NCBI RefSeq assembly: GCF_031583575.1
Contig: NZ_CP134146.1
Span: 558,001 to 622,000 of the forward strand
DNA: 64,000 bases
Source: Thalassotalea nanhaiensis
Lineage (GTDB): Bacteria > Pseudomonadota > Gammaproteobacteria > Enterobacterales > Alteromonadaceae
Direction: 5' to 3'
Positions 35,950 to 45,173 of the stretch are shown in pieces; position 1 is the stretch's first letter; every line of letters starts with the position of its first letter. Below the pieces are notes generated by a model. It had not been told where the DNA came from, searched no databases, and saw nothing but the letters and a program-made list of their open reading frames with translations. A program made the translations under genes and the position numbers.

Positions 35950-36378
35950 TTATCGTGCTCTTTTGTTCAAGCCTGTATTCTTTTTACCTAACTTGTATTG
36001 CTCAAACCAATAGCCAAGTGTGAAGGTACAGATAGTAATGTCGGTAATCGCAAATGGTACAAACCATTCATTTAACCAAGCAGTTTCAGGTGAAAATGCA
36101 TTACTTGTATATAAGTAGACCATGAACAGCTTTTCTAAAAACGAGTATAGAATTATTGATTGCTGCCATTTTGGTACAAATGCAGAGGCTGCGATAAAAA
36201 AGCCCATTAATCCAACCATAATTCCCCAGTGACGTATGATAAATAAATATTGATTGTCGTAAGGGAGTTGATTCATATCTGCAAGTGCCCATTGTGGCCA
36301 AAATGCATAAATTGCTGCGTACATGGTAACTAGGCCGCCAATAATTAAGAAGGGCTTTAAAAATTTTGTAAAAAACAT
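35950..36378 (-). CDS. Four-helix inner-membrane protein, unknown
   Basis: 142 aa with four membrane segments (about 8-30, 50-70, 75-97 and 105-130). No family motif seen. Same strand as, and 59 bp downstream of, the SDR gene at 36438, so probably cotranscribed with it. Confidence 0.7.
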   Translation of the reverse strand: MFFTKFLKPFLIIGGLVTMYAAIYAFWPQWALADMNQLPYDNQYLFIIRHWGIMVGLMGFFIAASAFVPKWQQSIILYSFLEKLFMVYLYTSNAFSPETAWLNEWFVPFAITDITICTFTLGYWFEQYKLGKKNTGLNKRAR

Positions 36379-36437
36379 AATGATCCTTGATTCAGATAAA
36401 TTAAATTTTGAATATTGGTTAAGGGGTAGAGGTTTGC

Positions 36438-37256
36438 TTAAAACTTCTTAATAAGTTTTAAAACGGCCTTACCCATAAGTTTTTCACCGATTAAGTTTTG
36501 TGCGAAAAGCATTAACTTTGCGTCCAAGGTTGACCGGTAAGAAAGTTTTGGTTTGTTAGCAAAACCAGCTTTTAGCATGGTATTAACGGTAGATTGTGTG
36601 CAGGACCCTTTGCCATAAGCGTCTGCTAAAAAGTCATGGGATTTTTCAACAATAGCTTTGTATGTTTCCATATTGTTAGTCGCTACCATGTCTGCTAATT
36701 GATGGCTGTCAAACTCGGTTTTAACGCAGCCTGGCTCTATGGTGATCACCTTAATGTTAAAGTCAGCAACCTCTTGCGCTAATCCTTTTGCCATACCATT
36801 TAACGCGTGTTTGCTGGCCGAATACCAAGAGTTCATGCTCGTTGATATTCGTGCCGCAATAGACGTGGTAAATATAATGCGGCCACTATTTTGTTCACGC
36901 ATATAAGGTAATACAGCTCTAGCAACACGTGCTGCGCCATAAACGTTGGTATCAAACTGAGCATGAACTTTGTCGATTGGTGTTTCCTCAACCGGGCCTG
37001 CTATAGCAAATCCCGAATTTGAGTAAACAATATCAAGGTGGCCGGCGTGTTTAATAACCTCTGCCACGACTTGTTGTACGTTGCTTTCATCACAAACATC
37101 CAATTTATAAATATTGGCGCCTTGCTCTTGTAAATATTGCATTTTATCTACACGGCGGGCGCAGCAATACACATTGTGATTGGCTTTAAGTAAAGCAAGT
37201 GATAAATCTTTGCCCATGCCTGATGAAGCACCAATTACTAAAATATTCTTTGTCAC
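36438..37256 (-). CDS. Short-chain dehydrogenase/reductase
   Basis: 272 aa classical SDR. NAD(P) loop GASSGMG (8-14) with CARR after beta-2 suggesting NADPH preference, NSG motif (YSNSGFA), catalytic Ser in TTSIAARIS and Tyr-Lys in WYSASKHAL (about 148-156). C-terminal extension of about 40 residues. Substrate unknown. Upstream of it lies the sulfatase gene on the same strand at 83 bp. Confidence 0.85.
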   Translation of the reverse strand: MTKNILVIGASSGMGKDLSLALLKANHNVYCCARRVDKMQYLQEQGANIYKLDVCDESNVQQVVAEVIKHAGHLDIVYSNSGFAIAGPVEETPIDKVHAQFDTNVYGAARVARAVLPYMREQNSGRIIFTTSIAARISTSMNSWYSASKHALNGMAKGLAQEVADFNIKVITIEPGCVKTEFDSHQLADMVATNNMETYKAIVEKSHDFLADAYGKGSCTQSTVNTMLKAGFANKPKLSYRSTLDAKLMLFAQNLIGEKLMGKAVLKLIKKF

Positions 37257-37338
37257 GTTACATCCTTAACTAATGATTTTTAATTAATTTAAACAGCACA
37301 AATTAATGTGCTGTTTTAGGTTAAAGTGTTGCTATAAG

Positions 37339-39117
37339 TTAATGCGCTGTGGTTTTGCGCTTAGCATTTTTCATCAGCTGTACCTTCGGGTTGTAGCCTT
37401 CTGGTACGGGTATTACATTGTTAGTTGATGCATAATCTTCATAAGCCTTAATTAACGTCGCCAATTTTTCAGGGTTTACTTTAGCAAGGTTGTTAACTTC
37501 TGCTGGGTCTTTAACAATGTTATACAGCTCCCATTGACCAGTCCCTTTAGGTGGCAGGTTTTTAACCAACTTATAATCGCCATTAAACATCGCACTACTA
37601 CCAGCAAGCTCGTAACCTATCATCGAATCGTTATCGTGAACCTTACTTGTTTGGCCTGTAAACAATGGCCACATGCTTTTACCTTTAGGTGTATGTACAT
37701 CGGTTTTGTCAGCGTATGCATCAGTAACGGTTGTGCCGGCTACATTTATAAGGGTTGGCAAAATATCACTAACGTAAGCGAATGAATCCAGTTGTTGTCC
37801 TGCTTTAATTTTTTTCGGGTAATACGCAATCAGTGGTGAACGAATACCGCCTTCAGAAGAATAGGTTTTCCAATAACTCATTGGTGTATTACTTACCGAT
37901 GCCCAGCCAGGTCCATAGGCAGAGAATGATCCTTTCTGACCAAGCTCTGGGAAACCTTTTGTCATTTCTGACGGATAAGTGTAGTTATAGTTTCCTCTAT
38001 ACCAAGGCTCAAATACTGGAATGTTTTGCAGTTCTGTGGCATCAGCACCATTATCAGACATAAAAATGATAAGGGTATTTTCATCTTCACCAATAGACTT
38101 TAAATATGCCATTAAGCGGCCGATATTGTGGTCCATATTGTCAACCATCCCGGCGTATACTTGCATTCTACGTGCTTGGAATTGCTTTTCTTCTACGCTG
38201 TACTGGTCCCAATCTGAAAGCTTGTACATCGTAGATTTATCAAAGTTTTCTGCTAAAACAGTCTCTTGAGAAATCAGTCCAATTTCCTTTTGTTTTGCTA
38301 GTCGTAACTCTCTTTGCTTATCCCAACCTTGATCATAAACACCGTTGTATTTGTCTACATATTCTTTAGGAGCCTGATGTGGACTATGTACTGCTTGATA
38401 TGCAACATAGCTAAAAAATGGCTTGCCTGAATTACGGTTAGATTCGATGTAATCGATCATTTTGTCAGTGTAAAAATCAGTCGAATAATAATCGTCTTTT
38501 GGAAGTTCGGTAGGCTTACCATCTTCATAATAATGTACTTTTTTATACATAGGGCCATATGATTGGTCTACCCAGTTATCGGCGCCACTTTCAAGTAATG
38601 TAAATGAGCGATCAAAGCCTCTACCTGATGGTAAATTTTCTGCTGACTTGCCAAGATGCCACTTACCTACCATATAAGTGTTGTAGCCTTGCTCCTTTAA
38701 TACATTGGAAACAGTTACAACACTGTTATTTAAATGCCCTTCATAACCAGGCTTACCAAACTGGTTGTCTGCCTGTATTTCAAGCATATTACCTAAGCCG
38801 GCAAAGTGGTTATCAACACCTGTCATCAACATAGTTCGGGTTGGAGAGCAGGCAGCACCAACATGAAAATTGGTCATTTTTATGCCCTGCTCTGCGAGCG
38901 TATTTAGGTTTGGGGTGTCAATTTCACTACCAAAAGGCGCAATATCCGAATAGCCTAAATCATCTGCAAGGATGACGATAATATTGGGGCTTTTTACAGG
39001 TTGATGTTGTGCTACCTGTTCTGTTTCTGTTTCTGTTGCTGATTGAATGCAGCCACTTAATGTTAGGCAAGTGAATGCTGTGAACATTATTTGTTTAAAT
39101 ATGATGTGTGTATTCAT
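37339..39117 (-). CDS. Lipoprotein arylsulfatase (type I sulfatase)
   Basis: 592 aa. Lipobox LSGC with Cys23 after a hydrophobic signal, so membrane-anchored in the periplasm or outer membrane. The sulfatase signature is CSPTR (Cys90-Arg94), where the Cys must be turned to formylglycine; metal ligands ADDLG (52-53) and SDNGAD near residue 350 are present. Strong similarity of pattern to AtsA-like arylsulfatases. In marine bacteria these desulfate algal polysaccharides or scavenge sulfate. No formylglycine-generating enzyme is adjacent. Confidence 0.9.
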   Translation of the reverse strand: MNTHIIFKQIMFTAFTCLTLSGCIQSATETETEQVAQHQPVKSPNIIVILADDLGYSDIAPFGSEIDTPNLNTLAEQGIKMTNFHVGAACSPTRTMLMTGVDNHFAGLGNMLEIQADNQFGKPGYEGHLNNSVVTVSNVLKEQGYNTYMVGKWHLGKSAENLPSGRGFDRSFTLLESGADNWVDQSYGPMYKKVHYYEDGKPTELPKDDYYSTDFYTDKMIDYIESNRNSGKPFFSYVAYQAVHSPHQAPKEYVDKYNGVYDQGWDKQRELRLAKQKEIGLISQETVLAENFDKSTMYKLSDWDQYSVEEKQFQARRMQVYAGMVDNMDHNIGRLMAYLKSIGEDENTLIIFMSDNGADATELQNIPVFEPWYRGNYNYTYPSEMTKGFPELGQKGSFSAYGPGWASVSNTPMSYWKTYSSEGGIRSPLIAYYPKKIKAGQQLDSFAYVSDILPTLINVAGTTVTDAYADKTDVHTPKGKSMWPLFTGQTSKVHDNDSMIGYELAGSSAMFNGDYKLVKNLPPKGTGQWELYNIVKDPAEVNNLAKVNPEKLATLIKAYEDYASTNNVIPVPEGYNPKVQLMKNAKRKTTAH

Positions 39118-39209
39118 TGTTAAAACTCATTTCAATTAGTGTGATTTTACAATTACAAAACTCTCAATGTTGTAATTGTTGGTTGTTAATACGGTTCGTT
39201 AAAAGTTAT

Positions 39210-39737
39210 TCATTTTGGAAGTTCAGCAAGCATTTTGTTTATCAACTCAGCTATCGCTTGATCTCTTTGCTCTATGCTGTCAAACGTCTTCAACGGTTTA
39301 GTTAAGGTGCTGCGCCATACTGTTTGTTTAGTTTTGTTGTCAATAAAATCTAAAACAAATGTGCCTTCGGTATAGTCTTTGGCGCTAATGCCTGGATCAT
39401 ATGTTGGGGCGTAAACGTATCGAGGATTGTGTACGTATGACGTTACTTTTACTTTATCTTTAGTGATGACAAAGTAGCTGATAAGAATATCTGCTGAATT
39501 GTGTCCTGCTGCCTTAAATCCTTCCTTTTGCAGTTTGCTATCTATGGCATAAGAAATACGACCTCGGTCAATATCACTTAGCATAGGGTTTTTTAAGCCT
39601 TTATCAGCGATAACAAAATATGATCCTACTTTTGAAAAGTCATATTCTTTTTTATAGTCTGTATTTGCTTCATAACTGGAAGAGCAACCAGCTAAAAATG
39701 CGAAACACAAGAAAAACAAACTAAATCTATTCATCAT
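39210..39737 (-). CDS. DUF4136 lipoprotein
   Basis: About 175 aa from ATG 39737 (MMNRFSLFF), chosen because GGAGA lies just before it. Lipobox LAGC (Cys about 18). The DUF4136 core YDFSKVGSYFVI...ADILISYFVI...DYTEGTFVLDFIDNKTKQTVWR is complete. Role unknown; such lipoproteins sit in the envelope. A second DUF4136 protein occurs at 49569. Confidence 0.85.
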   Translation of the reverse strand: MMNRFSLFFLCFAFLAGCSSSYEANTDYKKEYDFSKVGSYFVIADKGLKNPMLSDIDRGRISYAIDSKLQKEGFKAAGHNSADILISYFVITKDKVKVTSYVHNPRYVYAPTYDPGISAKDYTEGTFVLDFIDNKTKQTVWRSTLTKPLKTFDSIEQRDQAIAELINKMLAELPK

Positions 39738-39878
39738 ATTCTCCACAGTTACTTATAAATTTTGATGATTGGCTAAGATGTTTTTATTGTATTAAGCTAT
39801 GGATATAACAACAAATGATGTATTTTTATTTGCGATATAACTCAGGGGAATATCATCGTTTTTTAAAGAGGCTCATTA

Positions 39879-40817
39879 ATGAACAAGTTGGAACAAAAAC
39901 TGGCACGGGTTGATTTGAACCTGTTGATTTCTTTAAGTGTATTATTGAATGAACGAAGTGTAAGCAAAGCCGCTGATGTTATGTTTGTGACACAGCCGGC
40001 GATGAGTAAAGCCCTGCAAAGGCTAAGAGATATTTTTGATGATCCGCTATTTCATCGCACATCAACGGGAATATTTCCTACGGCTAAAGGTATGGAGCTG
40101 GAACAAAAGCTGCCAAGTATACTGAATCAAGTTAACGGCTTGCTAAAACAGAACGAGTTTACCCCGGCAACGTGTAATGAGACATTTTCAATTTCAGTGC
40201 CATCGGTTATTTGCCATTTAGTATTATTACCCTTTATTTTAAAATTAAACAAAATTGCACCAGATATATGCATAGTCGACTTTCCGAGCGAGGCTGATCC
40301 ATTTACCTCTTTAGAAAAGGGAAAATATGATTTTGCCATTCATATTGCAAAACCTAAAAACAGCCATTTCAGCCATACCTCTTTAGGCTTTGTTAAACCC
40401 AATGTTTTTGCCAGGAAAAGCCATCCGTTAGCAAATAAAAAAGCTCCAAGTACTATTGATGATTTATGCCGTTATAAGTTTATTGATTATCAAATCGGGC
40501 CCACTGAAAGTAAGAGTTTTGAAAATCCCGCAGATAGGATATATCGACTATTAAATTTTAAACCTCAAATTTCGTGTAAAAGTAGTCAACTGAGTATGTT
40601 AACGGCATTGTTAGAAAGTAATGATTATTTATTTATTGCGCCAAGTTTTATGCTTAATACACCGGAATTTGCCGATAAATTTTCGTCTATTTATGAGTTT
40701 GATCTTGCCCAAGAGCACATGTATGAATTGCTTTTGCTAGAAGCACCTCAAATTAAATATAGCCCAGCCGAGCAATGGCTAAAAAATGAGTTGGTTAAGA
40801 GCATTAACATTGACTAA
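39879..40817 (+). CDS. LysR-family transcriptional regulator
   Basis: 312 aa. N-terminal winged HTH (LNLLISLSVLLNERSVSKAA DVMFVTQPAMSKALQRL, about 13-50) and a C-terminal substrate-binding domain. NodD/SyrM-like lineage by the VDLNLL start. Divergent from the DUF4136 and sulfatase/SDR genes on the minus strand, which are plausible targets. The inducer is not known. Confidence 0.9.
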   Translation: MNKLEQKLARVDLNLLISLSVLLNERSVSKAADVMFVTQPAMSKALQRLRDIFDDPLFHRTSTGIFPTAKGMELEQKLPSILNQVNGLLKQNEFTPATCNETFSISVPSVICHLVLLPFILKLNKIAPDICIVDFPSEADPFTSLEKGKYDFAIHIAKPKNSHFSHTSLGFVKPNVFARKSHPLANKKAPSTIDDLCRYKFIDYQIGPTESKSFENPADRIYRLLNFKPQISCKSSQLSMLTALLESNDYLFIAPSFMLNTPEFADKFSSIYEFDLAQEHMYELLLLEAPQIKYSPAEQWLKNELVKSINID

Positions 40818-40879
40818 TCAGCTACGGTATATTATTAACAGTAACTTACTCACTTCACCATAAGGTAATTGTTTTTCAT

Positions 40880-41464
40880 ATGAACACTGAAAAATTTAAT
40901 CAGGCAATTCAATTAATCGATAAAGCCAATTCTGAAGATCCAAACAAAGAGGTTTGGCAGAGTAAGGAATATCCAAAAGAAATACTGTATTCGATGCGAA
41001 TGACTGACATGTTGGCAGACTTTGCGCCTGATGCCTCACTCGCATTAAAACTGGCAACGCATAGTCAGCATATCTGCCGATGGCAACATCCGCGTAAAAA
41101 TTATGAAATGAACAGAGCCGGTTATTTATTATGGCGCAAAGAGTTAAATAAATTTCATGCACAAAAGGCCGCCGAAATTCTCTCGTCGATTAATTTTGAT
41201 GATGAAACCATTGAAAAAGTACAGTTTCTTCTGTTGAAAAAACAATTAAAGCGAGATCCACAAACTCAAACATTAGAAGATGTGGTGTGCTTGGTATTTT
41301 TGCAGTATTACTTCACTGATTTCGCAGCAGATCATACTGAGGAAAAAGTCATTTCGGTATTACAAAAAACTTGGGCAAAAATGTCAGATCAAGGCCATCA
41401 AAAAGCACTAACACTGTCACTGCCAGAACATGATAAAGCGTTGATCGTTAAAGCGTTGTCCTAA
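40880..41464 (+). CDS. DUF4202 protein
   Basis: 194 aa, PF13875. Conserved HSQHICRW (about 67-74) and LEDVVCLVFLQYYF (about 134-147) give an HD-like His/Asp pattern, but no activity is established. Cytosolic. It is convergent with the nos cluster and shares a terminator with nosL. Confidence 0.85.
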   Translation: MNTEKFNQAIQLIDKANSEDPNKEVWQSKEYPKEILYSMRMTDMLADFAPDASLALKLATHSQHICRWQHPRKNYEMNRAGYLLWRKELNKFHAQKAAEILSSINFDDETIEKVQFLLLKKQLKRDPQTQTLEDVVCLVFLQYYFTDFAADHTEEKVISVLQKTWAKMSDQGHQKALTLSLPEHDKALIVKALS

Positions 41465-41471
41465 ATTAATT

Positions 41472-41503
41472 AAAGCCCTGATTTGCATGTGAATTAGGGC
41501 TTT
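41472..41503. terminator. Bidirectional terminator between DUF4202 gene and nosL
   Basis: AAAGCCCT...AGGGCTTT stem, 8 bp plus an AT extension, between two convergent genes. Confidence 0.8.
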
Positions 41504-41518
41504 ATATAGTTAAGTAAC

Positions 41519-42013
41519 TTACATTAAACTTGCTTGATCTACTTGACTAAAATCGAGTACCTCACCACCAAACTCTTGAGCAAATGCCAGAGCATCTTGC
41601 TGTTTGCTAAAGCTTGCCAATGTTTTCCCCATGGCCCCTGTTTTTTCTGAGCCAACAACAAACCAAGCAGTTTTGGCATCGATAAAGTAGCCATCGTTTG
41701 GTGCATCCCAAGGCATTTTACTCATGTCATGTACGTAAATAGTCGTAACGTTACGTTTGTTTTCTGGGTCTAGATAAAAGCTAAACATATCTCGGGTTGA
41801 ACAAAACTTATGTACTTTTTCGCCTCTGTCCTTGCGATATAACTCGCCTTTAGGACCAGCAAAGTTAGTGATTAGCATGCCACACAAATGACACTCATCG
41901 GAACTTTCTATGGCTTGTGCTTGATAAACTATTTGTTTTTGGTCTTGCTCACCACAAGCGGTTAAGCATAAAAGGGTGCTCGCAATTAACGTGATTTTTA
42001 ATATATTTTTCAT
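41519..42013 (-). CDS. nosL: NosL copper chaperone lipoprotein
   Basis: 164 aa from the ATG at 42013, chosen because it overlaps the nosY stop as TAATG (coupled translation) and starts a signal peptide; an upstream frame adds 19 unlikely residues. Lipobox LTAC (Cys20). Copper motif CHLCGM (Cys41, Cys44, Met46). NosL delivers Cu(I) to the NosDFY complex for building the CuZ centre of nitrous oxide reductase. Last gene of nosRZDFYL. Confidence 0.93.
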   Translation of the reverse strand: MKNILKITLIASTLLCLTACGEQDQKQIVYQAQAIESSDECHLCGMLITNFAGPKGELYRKDRGEKVHKFCSTRDMFSFYLDPENKRNVTTIYVHDMSKMPWDAPNDGYFIDAKTAWFVVGSEKTGAMGKTLASFSKQQDALAFAQEFGGEVLDFSQVDQASLM

Positions 42014-42831
42014 TACAGGGTTTTCTTCTTCAGAACAAAAATAGCTAGGCTTAACGGTAATATAACCCAAGCAAACAACGAACTTATTAATACGGTTTGT
42101 GACAAGCTGGAGTTTATGGCAATGGCAACTGCGCCATTAACATCACTACTATCTAACCCCGAAAGATTCACTAAACGGAATATGTCCGCTGGGTTTAACA
42201 ACATTACTTGAGTTAATCCTTGCTGGCTTAAACCATTATCAATACCAACCAATAAGGCTAATAATGCCAGATCAAATACAAGTGCAAAAATAAACCAGGT
42301 TATTAGGGCAAAACCAGCAGCCTTTGATTTTTCACTTACCGATAAACTGATCAAGTAAGCGATAGCCGTAAAACTCAAACCCAGTAAAATTGCGCTGCAA
42401 ATAAACAGGGCAAAACTGCTGATAACTTGGCTATTATCCAATTGGAAAAATAGCAGTGCAGCTGAGGTGCCAAACCCCAATAATATGGCTAAAGCAATAA
42501 TCGCCCCTTGGCCAAAAAATTTACCAAGTAATAGCTGCGTTTTACTTAACGGATAAGTGAGTAACAATAACAGCGTGCCACTTTCTTGCTCACCAACAAA
42601 ACTGTCATAACTTATTAATAAGGCAATTAACGGGATAAGAAATACTGCCAAGCTGGCGAGGCTGGCAATGGTTGTAGATAATGATGCAATGCCGATGCTA
42701 CCTGACGCTGCGCCACCAAAATAGGTTAATCCCAAGGATAAAATAGTAAAAATAATAGTAATAGAAACCAGCCAACGATTTCGCAGCCCGTCTTGAAATT
42801 CTTTTAGTGCAACATTGAAAATTTGCATCAT
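42013..42831 (-). CDS. nosY: NosY, ABC permease for nitrous oxide reductase maturation
   Basis: 272 aa with six membrane segments and the ABC-2 fold (FIVGEQESGTLLLLLTYPLS motif before helix 3, about 78-97). Pairs with NosF and NosD to form the NosDFY complex that supplies sulfur or copper to NosZ. Its ATG overlaps the nosF stop (ATGA), and its own stop overlaps the nosL start. Confidence 0.93.
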   Translation of the reverse strand: MMQIFNVALKEFQDGLRNRWLVSITIIFTILSLGLTYFGGAASGSIGIASLSTTIASLASLAVFLIPLIALLISYDSFVGEQESGTLLLLLTYPLSKTQLLLGKFFGQGAIIALAILLGFGTSAALLFFQLDNSQVISSFALFICSAILLGLSFTAIAYLISLSVSEKSKAAGFALITWFIFALVFDLALLALLVGIDNGLSQQGLTQVMLLNPADIFRLVNLSGLDSSDVNGAVAIAINSSLSQTVLISSLFAWVILPLSLAIFVLKKKTL

Positions 42832-43754
42832 GAGCTCTCTCCTCTAAATTCACTTGTTCTTTGAGTGAGGTAATGCTGATAAAGCTGCTCTAAATTAGCT
42901 GGCTCAACTTGAATATCATCCATAGCGTCATAAGAGAGTAGTTGTCTTAAGGTGGATAACTTGTCTTGCTCGGGAACAAGTAAGGTTTGTTGATCAAGCT
43001 TGCAAGTTAAAAATTGACTTAATTTAGGATCATTGCTGACTGCACCATTTAACCCTTTAGGTTTAATTTTCACCGGCATATTGGCGTTTTGCCTCAATTC
43101 ATTCAACGTTCCTGCCGCGAGGACTTCTCCATCAGATAAAATCATTGCACGGTCAATATGTTGTTCAACACCTGGCAGTACGTGAGAACATAAAATAACA
43201 CTTGAACCATTGGTCTTTAGTTGATCAACGGTACGATAAAAGTCAGCTGTGGCGATTGGATCTAAGCCGACAGTAGGTTCATCTAATAACAATAATTTAG
43301 GTTCACCAATAAACGCTTGTGCTAAGCCTAATCGTTGCCTCATGCCTTTTGAATAGGTTTTAACTTGTCGTTTCATTGCGTGAGTAATACCGACTTGTTC
43401 GAGCAAAGCAATGGCCGTTTTCTTATTAAAGCCTTTTAGCTTTGCAAAGTAAGTAAGGACTTCTAAGCCGGTAAGTTGCTCATAAAAACTTACGTTTTCT
43501 GGTAAGTAGCCTATTTGGGTTCGGCTATGCCAAGCCTCTTTAGAATCAGGAGCCATGCCCATGACTTCAACGCTGCCACTACTTGGAGATATAACCCCTA
43601 AAATTAGTTTCATCATTGTTGTTTTGCCGGCGCCATTATGACCAAATAAGCCAAGTACTTCACCTTGATTAAGGGTCATGGTTACCGATTCCAGGGCCGC
43701 TAATTGTTGGTACTTTTTACCAACATTTTGCAAAGATATTAATGGAACATTCAT
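42828..43754 (-). CDS. nosF: NosF, ABC ATPase for nitrous oxide reductase maturation
   Basis: 308 aa. Walker A GHNGAGKTT (about 38-46), signature YSKGMRQRLGLAQ, Walker B LLLLDEPTVGLD and H-loop CSHV are all present. The C-terminus beyond 220 is the family's regulatory part. Drives NosY across the inner membrane. Overlaps nosY by 4 bp and starts 14 bp after nosD. Confidence 0.94.
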   Translation of the reverse strand: MNVPLISLQNVGKKYQQLAALESVTMTLNQGEVLGLFGHNGAGKTTMMKLILGVISPSSGSVEVMGMAPDSKEAWHSRTQIGYLPENVSFYEQLTGLEVLTYFAKLKGFNKKTAIALLEQVGITHAMKRQVKTYSKGMRQRLGLAQAFIGEPKLLLLDEPTVGLDPIATADFYRTVDQLKTNGSSVILCSHVLPGVEQHIDRAMILSDGEVLAAGTLNELRQNANMPVKIKPKGLNGAVSNDPKLSQFLTCKLDQQTLLVPEQDKLSTLRQLLSYDAMDDIQVEPANLEQLYQHYLTQRTSEFRGESS

Positions 43755-43768
43755 CTTAATTTCGACCT

Positions 43769-45088
43769 TTAATGTTTAGTATCTTGCAGCTCAGTATTAG
43801 CTGCTACAGATGTAGTATTTGCTTGGTGAGGAGACTGCATCAAAGGGTAGCTGTCTTTTACACCAGGTGGTTTTAATATAGGAAATTGTCTTTGAACCCA
43901 CCGTAAAATCACAATTGCCGGACTGTCCATTAACATTTTCATTTCAGGATACTGCCAAACCAATTTATCAATGCCATCGTTTGGCTCAAAAATTACATCA
44001 CCAACGTTGTCATTGTTCATATCCCAACCGAGATAATTACTCCAATAGTTACCTTTGCCGTCCTTGCTCCATTCTTGTTTTTTATTAGAAACATACTTCA
44101 CTTGCGTTGGATTATTGATAAAACTGTTGCCAAATACTTTGGTGTTTTCAGATCCAGCAGTTAAATGGATGCCAATCTCACTGGTATCAATTAAATTATT
44201 GCTAATGGTGTTATAGGCTGAGTTATAGACAAACAACCCTTTACCATCCCGTCCTAGTACTTTGTTTTCAGGTTTAGTCCAAACATTTTTAATAACATTG
44301 TCAGTAATGGTTGAAGAGGTAATAAAATTCATCAGAAAACCGTAGTCTTCACTGTTTTTACTGGTGTTGCCCGACACGACTAAATGTTTTGAGCTCATTA
44401 ATGCGTAACCGGCCCGGGTGTTATATGCGAGGTTATTCAGTACTTTATTACTGTGTGAATACATATAATGAATGCCATAGCGCAAGTCATGCATAGTGTT
44501 ATTTTGCAGTACATTTTCTTGGCTAGAAATTATATACAGGCCATCTCTGGTATTAGATACATTGTTACCACGTACTAATACATGCTTAACCATAGATAAC
44601 TGAATGCCATTGCCCCTATCGGCTGAACGTAAAGTGTTATCACCAACAATGGTGTTATTTAGTACTTCAATGTGTTCTGCTTTTTGTAGCCAAATACCAA
44701 AGCCGCTGCCTTGTAATTGGTTATTTTTAATTAGGATATTGCTTGCTTTGGTGTCAGAGTAAATTGCCGCGTTCTGTTCGGTTAAATCAGCGCCCCAATT
44801 TATTATCTCCAAATCTTTTATTGTAATATTTGAATTGTGTAAATGCAGAGCATTACCTTTGCCTTGAGCATCAATTATTGCCCCAGCTTTACCTTGCAAG
44901 GTAATTTCGTTATCAATAGCAAAATTGCCGTAATAAGTACCGTTATTCAAGGTGACTATGTCGCCATTAACGCTATTATTTAGTATTTGTTGTAAATCAT
45001 CTTGCGGTGAAACTTGCCACTGTTTTGCCATGGCTGTGTTATGAACAACCATTATTAGAAGTAAATAAAGTAGAAAATTTCTGATCAT
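43769..45088 (-). CDS. nosD: NosD, periplasmic copper-processing protein
   Basis: 439 aa. Signal peptide 1-21; right-handed beta-helix made of CASH repeats (many N-N-T/N-x-I turns such as NNTISNN across about 60-330). NosD receives copper from NosL and docks on NosZ. Upstream gap to nosZ is 85 bp, so it may have extra promoter input. Length is typical. Confidence 0.93.
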   Translation of the reverse strand: MIRNFLLYLLLIMVVHNTAMAKQWQVSPQDDLQQILNNSVNGDIVTLNNGTYYGNFAIDNEITLQGKAGAIIDAQGKGNALHLHNSNITIKDLEIINWGADLTEQNAAIYSDTKASNILIKNNQLQGSGFGIWLQKAEHIEVLNNTIVGDNTLRSADRGNGIQLSMVKHVLVRGNNVSNTRDGLYIISSQENVLQNNTMHDLRYGIHYMYSHSNKVLNNLAYNTRAGYALMSSKHLVVSGNTSKNSEDYGFLMNFITSSTITDNVIKNVWTKPENKVLGRDGKGLFVYNSAYNTISNNLIDTSEIGIHLTAGSENTKVFGNSFINNPTQVKYVSNKKQEWSKDGKGNYWSNYLGWDMNNDNVGDVIFEPNDGIDKLVWQYPEMKMLMDSPAIVILRWVQRQFPILKPPGVKDSYPLMQSPHQANTTSVAANTELQDTKH

Positions 45089-45173
45089 TGCGATTAACTT
45101 AATATTAAAAAGTTAAGGGTAAGGCGTAACACCAATCGGTATTACGCCACGGTTCATACCCAAATTGGTATTA

